From an uncultured Oscillospiraceae bacterium (GTDB lineage Bacteria > Bacillota > Clostridia > Oscillospirales > Oscillospiraceae): a stretch of 9,506 nt of DNA. Made by a program: the position numbers and the translations under genes. This document shows, one piece after another, positions 6,846 to 9,506 of this stretch (its first letter is position 1; the number at the start of each line of letters is the position of its first letter). The notes under the pieces are model-generated. The model was not told the DNA's origin. It ran no database searches and saw only the letters and a list, made by a program, of their open reading frames with translations. Location of the stretch: contig CAJTLI010000062.1 of NCBI GenBank assembly GCA_910577525.1, forward strand, positions 1 through 9,506. Reading direction: 5' to 3'.

Positions 6846-7281
6846 CATAGGAGCGTGATATCCCGCACAGCGAGGCAATCTCCCTCTGGGTCAGCGGCGC
6901 CTGATCGTCCAGGCCATAGCGTAGGCGGATGATGTGGGCCTCCCGGGCGGTGAGGCAGGTTTTCACACAGCGGCGCACCTTAGCGCAGGCATCCCGCAGG
7001 TCAAGCTCCTCCAGCATGTTGTCATCCACCCGGACCACGTCGATCAGAGACAGGGAGTTGGAATCGTCCTCGCTGTCCAGCGAGTCAGAGAGAGACAGCT
7101 CTCCCTGGAGCTTGCGCTGGGAGCGGAAGTACATCAGGATCTCGTTCTCAATACACCGGCTTGCATATGTCGCAAGTCTCACATTCTTATCCGCCTTAAA
7201 TGTGGATACCCCTTTAATCAGGCCAATCGTGCCGATGGAAATCAAATCGTCCTGGTTGCCATTTGGGGTATAGTATTTCTT
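6769..7281 (-). pseudogene. sigK: Doubly truncated sporulation sigma factor SigK fragment
   Basis: Recognisable SigK sequence runs from KKYY (minus strand, from 7281) to SRSYVSR (ending at 6838), about 148 codons. It covers DDLISIGTIGLIK and ATYASRCIENEILMYFRS (region 2) and LTQREIASLCGISRSYVSR (region 4.2 helix-turn-helix). Missing are the pro-sequence, region 1.2 and the start of region 2 that precede KKYY in full SigK. Also missing is the I-E-K-x-A-L end of the recognition helix. From 6837 the frame reads unrelated residues (RAYCKRCPES...) to a stop at 6769, inside the palindrome. No ATG exists upstream of the homology; TTG at 7245 is the only listed-type start. At 7282 the sequence switches to a serine recombinase remnant. 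It could be the mother-cell-specific 3' half of a split sigK, but the lost C-terminus argues for a dead copy. Confidence 0.8.
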
Positions 7282-7290
7282 AGACGGGTA
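7279..7290. other. sigK / recombinase junction, possible attachment site
   Basis: On the minus strand the recombinase-like reading ends and SigK homology (KKYYTPNGNQDDL) begins within these bases. In full-length SigK the residues before KKYY read like LVAHII; here the SigK frame reads PLYPS and hits a stop (TGA) a few codons further upstream. The break is therefore sharp. It corresponds to about residue 68 of B. subtilis SigK, earlier than the B. subtilis skin site. I see no clear core repeat, and the other attachment half is not in the window. Confidence 0.45.
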
Positions 7291-7361
7291 AAGCGGAAGG
7301 AAGAACTTGGCCGCTCAAAAACGGCCCCCCAGGGGCCGCCGAATTTCAAATGGATGTCCAG

Positions 7362-7392
7362 GTGCAGCACCTCCTTGGTGCTGCACTTTTTT
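7362..7392 (+). terminator. Canonical intrinsic terminator shape on the plus strand
   Basis: GTGCAGCACC (7362-7371) pairs perfectly with GGTGCTGCAC (7377-7386) around a 5-nt loop and is followed at once by six T (7387-7392). This is a textbook rho-independent terminator on the plus strand. It lies inside the recombinase remnant, which is on the minus strand, and no plus-strand gene ends nearby. It may be fortuitous, or may block antisense transcription. Confidence 0.55.
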
Positions 7393-7660
7393 ACCACGAT
7401 GTAGTCTAGAGTGGTGGTCACTAGGGCGGAATTGATGCCGTTCTGGAAGGGCAGCTCCCATTCCAGGACGGCGCGGATTTCCTCTAACTGGTTGATCGTC
7501 TGCTTTCCTTTTTCCGCTTCCGCCTGGATCGCCGGCAGCTTTTCCTTTAGAAGCTTGGACTGCTGGTTGAAACCGTCGTTTCGCTGTTTGAATTCCGCCA
7601 TGGTGATAACGCCTTTGATGCTCATCTCCAGCAGGCGGTCTTTTTTTGCCCAAATAAAGG

Positions 7661-7692
7661 ACCAGAACTCCACACATTGGTGGAGTTCTGGT
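7661..7692 (-). terminator. 13-bp hairpin, likely terminator of the acyl-CoA dehydrogenase gene
   Basis: ACCAGAACTCCAC (7661-7673) pairs perfectly with 7680-7692 around a 6-nt loop. Read on the minus strand the stem is followed by CCTTTATTT, a moderate U-rich tail. It lies 60 nt downstream of the acyl-CoA dehydrogenase stop and just before the start of recombinase homology, so a terminator role fits. It also marks the break where the recombinase N-terminal part is missing, so an end of a lost insertion is the alternative. Confidence 0.5.
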
Positions 7693-7717
7693 GCGCTTTG
7701 CTGCATATGTCATGGGC

Positions 7718-7751
7718 GCCGGCCGTTATCCTGGAGTCCGCCAGGGCCGGC
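7718..7751 (-). repeat. Hairpin directly after the acyl-CoA dehydrogenase stop codon
   Basis: GCCGGCC (7718-7724) pairs with GGCCGGC (7745-7751), and inside it CTGG pairs with CCAG. The arm abuts the TGA of the acyl-CoA dehydrogenase gene on the minus strand. No U-tract follows, so it is more likely an mRNA 3'-end stabiliser, or chance in GC-rich DNA, than a terminator. Confidence 0.35.
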
Positions 7752-8916
7752 TCAGTATTTGTTTAGAACATGCCGGACGATGACCAGCTTATTGATCTCG
7801 CTGGTCCCCTCTCCGATGGTATTCAGCTTGGAGTCACGGTAGAACCGCTCCACCTCATACTCCTCGCTGATGCCGTTTCCCCCCCATGACCTGGATGGCC
7901 TGACGGCAAACGTTATCGCACATCTCAGAGGCGTAGAGCTTCAGCATGGCCGCCTCCTTCGAGAAAGGTATGCCCGCATCTGCCATCTTGGCCACATTGT
8001 ACAGCATGGTTCTGGCCACCGCTACCTGGGTCTCCATCTCCGCCAGCTGGAACGAGACGCCTTGGAATTCCGTGATGGGCTTTCCAAAGGCCACCCGGTC
8101 CTTGGCGTAGCGCACCGCGCGCTCCACCGCGCCCTGGGCCATCCCGATGGAACAGGCGGAAATGGCGATGCGCCCCTCATCCAGACCCTTCATGAAATAG
8201 GGGAAACCATGATCCAGCTCGCCCACCAGGTTTTCCTTGGGCACGCGGCAGTCCGAGAAGAACAGCTGGCAGGTGCTGGACCCGCGCACGGACAGCTTGG
8301 TCTCGGGCTTCCCGATCTCAAAGCCCGGAGTGCCCTTCCTGACGATGATGAGGCTGATGCCCTTGCTGCCCCGCAGTTTCGGGTCCGTTTTGCAGGCCAC
8401 CATGTACGTGTCGGCGTATCCCGCATTGGTGATCCAGCTCTTGGAGCCGTTGATGACCCACTCATCTCCATCCAGCACGGCGGTGGTCCTCGTGCCGCCC
8501 GCGTCGGAGCCAGACTGGGGCTCGGTGAGGCCGAAGGCCAGAATCTCCTGCCCCTGGGCGGCGGGCTCCAGATACCGTTTCTTCTGCGCCTCGCTGCCCC
8601 CCGCCAACAGAGGAACCATGCCCAGCGAACAGTGGGCGTCCACGCACAGGGCCAAAGTCCCGCTGTTCCGGCCCAGCTCCTCGATCACGACGGCGTTCGC
8701 CAAACAGCCCAGCGTGGTGCCGCCAAACTCCTCAGGGATGAGGGAGCCCAGCAGGCCCATCTCACCCAGCGCCCTGATTTGCTCCAGCGGATACGCGTGC
8801 TTTTGGTCCATCTCCACCGCCGTGGGCGCCACCTGCTCGTCGGAAAACTTCCGCGCCAGGTCGCGGATGGCCAGCTGTTCTTCATTGAGCATAAAATCAG
8901 CCATTAAATCTTTCAT
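7752..8916 (-). pseudogene. Acyl-CoA dehydrogenase (butyryl-CoA-dehydrogenase-like), frameshifted
   Basis: Flavoproteins of this family oxidise acyl-CoA to enoyl-CoA and pass electrons to ETF. From ATG at 8916 the chain carries the family signature GLTEPQSGSD and the blocks DEWVINGSKSWITNAGYAD, DEGRIAISACSIGMAQGA and DRVAFGKPITEFQ. At QVMGG the minus strand has seven G (7877-7883). With six, the frame would continue NGISEEYEVERFYRD...GEGTSEINKLVIVRHVLNKY to TGA at 7752, about 387 residues. With seven, it reads KRHQRGV and stops at 7855. The lost part holds the catalytic Glu of GEGTSE. AAGGA lies 12 nt before the ATG; ATG 8928 and ATG 8904 are alternative starts. No etfAB neighbours are seen. 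Substrate length cannot be told from sequence. The frameshift may be an assembly error or a real variable tract. Confidence 0.85.
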
Positions 8917-9008
8917 TTTTATGACCATTCCTTTCCGCTGCGCTCCAAGGCACCAAAGGGAATGAAACACAGGGGCCTCTAACGCAGCAAGTCGTAATTG
9001 GTTAGAAT

Positions 9009-9203
9009 GTGCTTGAGGAAGCAGGCGCACTACAGAGCGCATGGAGGTGGGCAGGCCCAGTGGTGAGCTGGACTGAGCCTTACGATCCTGAACTCTATCG
9101 CAAAGCAGACCGTCCTCCTGTACATCGTGAGCTTTCTCTTGAGGAGGCTATCTACATCATCCAACGACAAGGATACTTGGTGACTGCACCCTCAACATCT
9201 TAA
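9009..9203 (+). CDS. Short hypothetical reading frame, probably a gene fragment
   Basis: A 64-residue frame starts at GTG, just after an in-frame TAG (9003-9005), and has no convincing ribosome binding site. The second half (YDPELYRKADRPPVHRELSLEEAIYIIQRQGYLV) has the charge balance and helix-like pattern of a real protein, while the first half looks random. I recognise no family. The C-terminal end of a gene whose front has been lost is the most likely reading. A run of seven T follows the stop after about 14 nt, with only a weak CTCAA/TTGAG stem before it. Confidence 0.25.
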   Translation: MLEEAGALQSAWRWAGPVVSWTEPYDPELYRKADRPPVHRELSLEEAIYIIQRQGYLVTAPSTS

Positions 9204-9506
9204 ACTTTGAGCATAACTTTTTTTAGCTCGCTTTCGGGGAGGCTTGGTTTTGTGCGCTCTTTTTTGGGAATGGTGCTTAAATTACAATGCCTCAACCTTT
9301 ATACCTCCAAATCATTATACCGCCAGCAGCTATGTTCCGCTCTGGGCGTCGTATTCACGGATACAGCGTGGGGTCAGCATCTGGTGGAACGGGCAGATAC
9401 CGGCCGGATTCTGGTAGACGGCCTGGACTGTCAGCGCCAGTGATAAAATGAAAGAAAACGCCGAGGAAAAAATGTAGATTAGTGGCGGAGGAGGCGAAAA
9501 AAAGAT
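9204..9506. other. Region without a recognisable gene
   Basis: Only short frames occur. On the minus strand TTG at 9295, preceded by GGAGG (9304-9308) at 8 nt, opens a 31-codon lysine-rich frame ending at 9199. Also on the minus strand a stop-bounded frame entering from the right edge contains CPFHQMLTPRCIREYD and ends at about 9330. On the plus strand a 78-codon frame runs to 9443. None matches a family I know. The region has lower GC than the left half of the window and no tRNA-like fold was found by eye. Confidence 0.3.

Larger units (their letters stand above)
7242..7646 (-). pseudogene. C-terminal fragment of a large serine recombinase
   Basis: From about 7646 to 7282 the minus strand encodes about 120 residues typical of the end of large serine site-specific recombinases. 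KKDRLLEMSIKGVITMAEFKQR opens the segment, followed by a lysine/glutamate-rich coiled coil (LLKEKLPAIQAEAEKGKQTI). Then come LPFQNGINSALVTTTLDYIVV and HLKFGGPWG. The catalytic N-terminal domain and zinc-ribbon region are absent. The frame runs without interruption past the junction at about 7282 and reads 13 more codons through SigK sequence in another frame, stopping at 7242. Such recombinases excise the skin element from sigK in Bacillus subtilis and Clostridioides difficile, and this fragment touches sigK directly. It is inactive as it stands. Confidence 0.72.

Noticed and set aside
6742..6847. 33-codon minus-strand frame MYPAALIVNDARKAF... at the sigK 3' end
   Set aside because: It looks protein-like but is produced by the perfect hairpin sequence read in another frame; no family is recognised.
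7870..8907. 345-codon plus-strand frame across the acyl-CoA dehydrogenase
   Set aside because: It is rich in His/Arg/Leu as expected for antisense of GC-rich coding DNA; the minus strand has the acyl-CoA dehydrogenase signature.
9314..9319. Perfect TATAAT on the minus strand
   Set aside because: No -35 box lies at a usable distance, and it is so close to the GGAGG at 9304-9308 that a transcript from it would start after the ribosome binding site.
9207..9443. 78-codon plus-strand frame from TTG
   Set aside because: It has no ribosome binding site, a T-run-encoded Phe/Ser start and no family resemblance; treated as chance or debris.

Overview
The window looks like chromosomal DNA of a high-GC, spore-forming, gut-type Clostridia, probably Oscillospiraceae of the Flavonifractor/Lawsonibacter kind. 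This rests on the mix of GC-rich genes with strong AAAGGAGG-type ribosome binding sites, a SigK-type sporulation sigma factor fragment, an acetyl-CoA-type MetA, a FliB-like protein and a butyryl-CoA-dehydrogenase-like enzyme. The taxon is inferred from gene content, not from a marker gene.

Left edge (1-316): an AT-rich divergent control region. Two near-consensus sigma-A promoters with phased A-tracts fire leftwards out of the window, in a style typical of stable-RNA operons. A -10 box and ribosome binding site serve metA to the right.

Core (317-6005): a compact, GC-rich, plus-strand gene row. It runs metA (homoserine O-acetyltransferase), a COG2509-type FAD-dependent dehydrogenase 3 nt later, a 116-nt gap with an operator-like palindrome, a membrane-anchored XRE regulator, a FliB-like Cys-rich protein and mtnA (methylthioribose-1-phosphate isomerase). 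The last three are spaced 13-16 nt apart and are probably one operon. MetA makes methionine and MtnA recycles the methylthio group of SAM-derived methylthioadenosine, so the row has a methionine/SAM flavour, although no shared regulator is visible.

Transition (6006-6850): thyX (flavin-dependent thymidylate synthase), with clearly lower GC than the row before it, followed by a roughly 96-bp nested inverted repeat.

Right part (6838-9506), minus strand: a graveyard. A SigK fragment lacks both its N-terminal third and its C-terminal end. It abuts directly the C-terminal piece of a large serine recombinase. This is the arrangement expected at one edge of a skin-like sigK-intervening element that has decayed or rearranged. 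Upstream lies an acyl-CoA dehydrogenase frameshifted by a run of seven G, so that the read frame loses the catalytic glutamate. Several strong hairpins separate these remnants. The last ~570 bases hold only short unrecognised reading frames.
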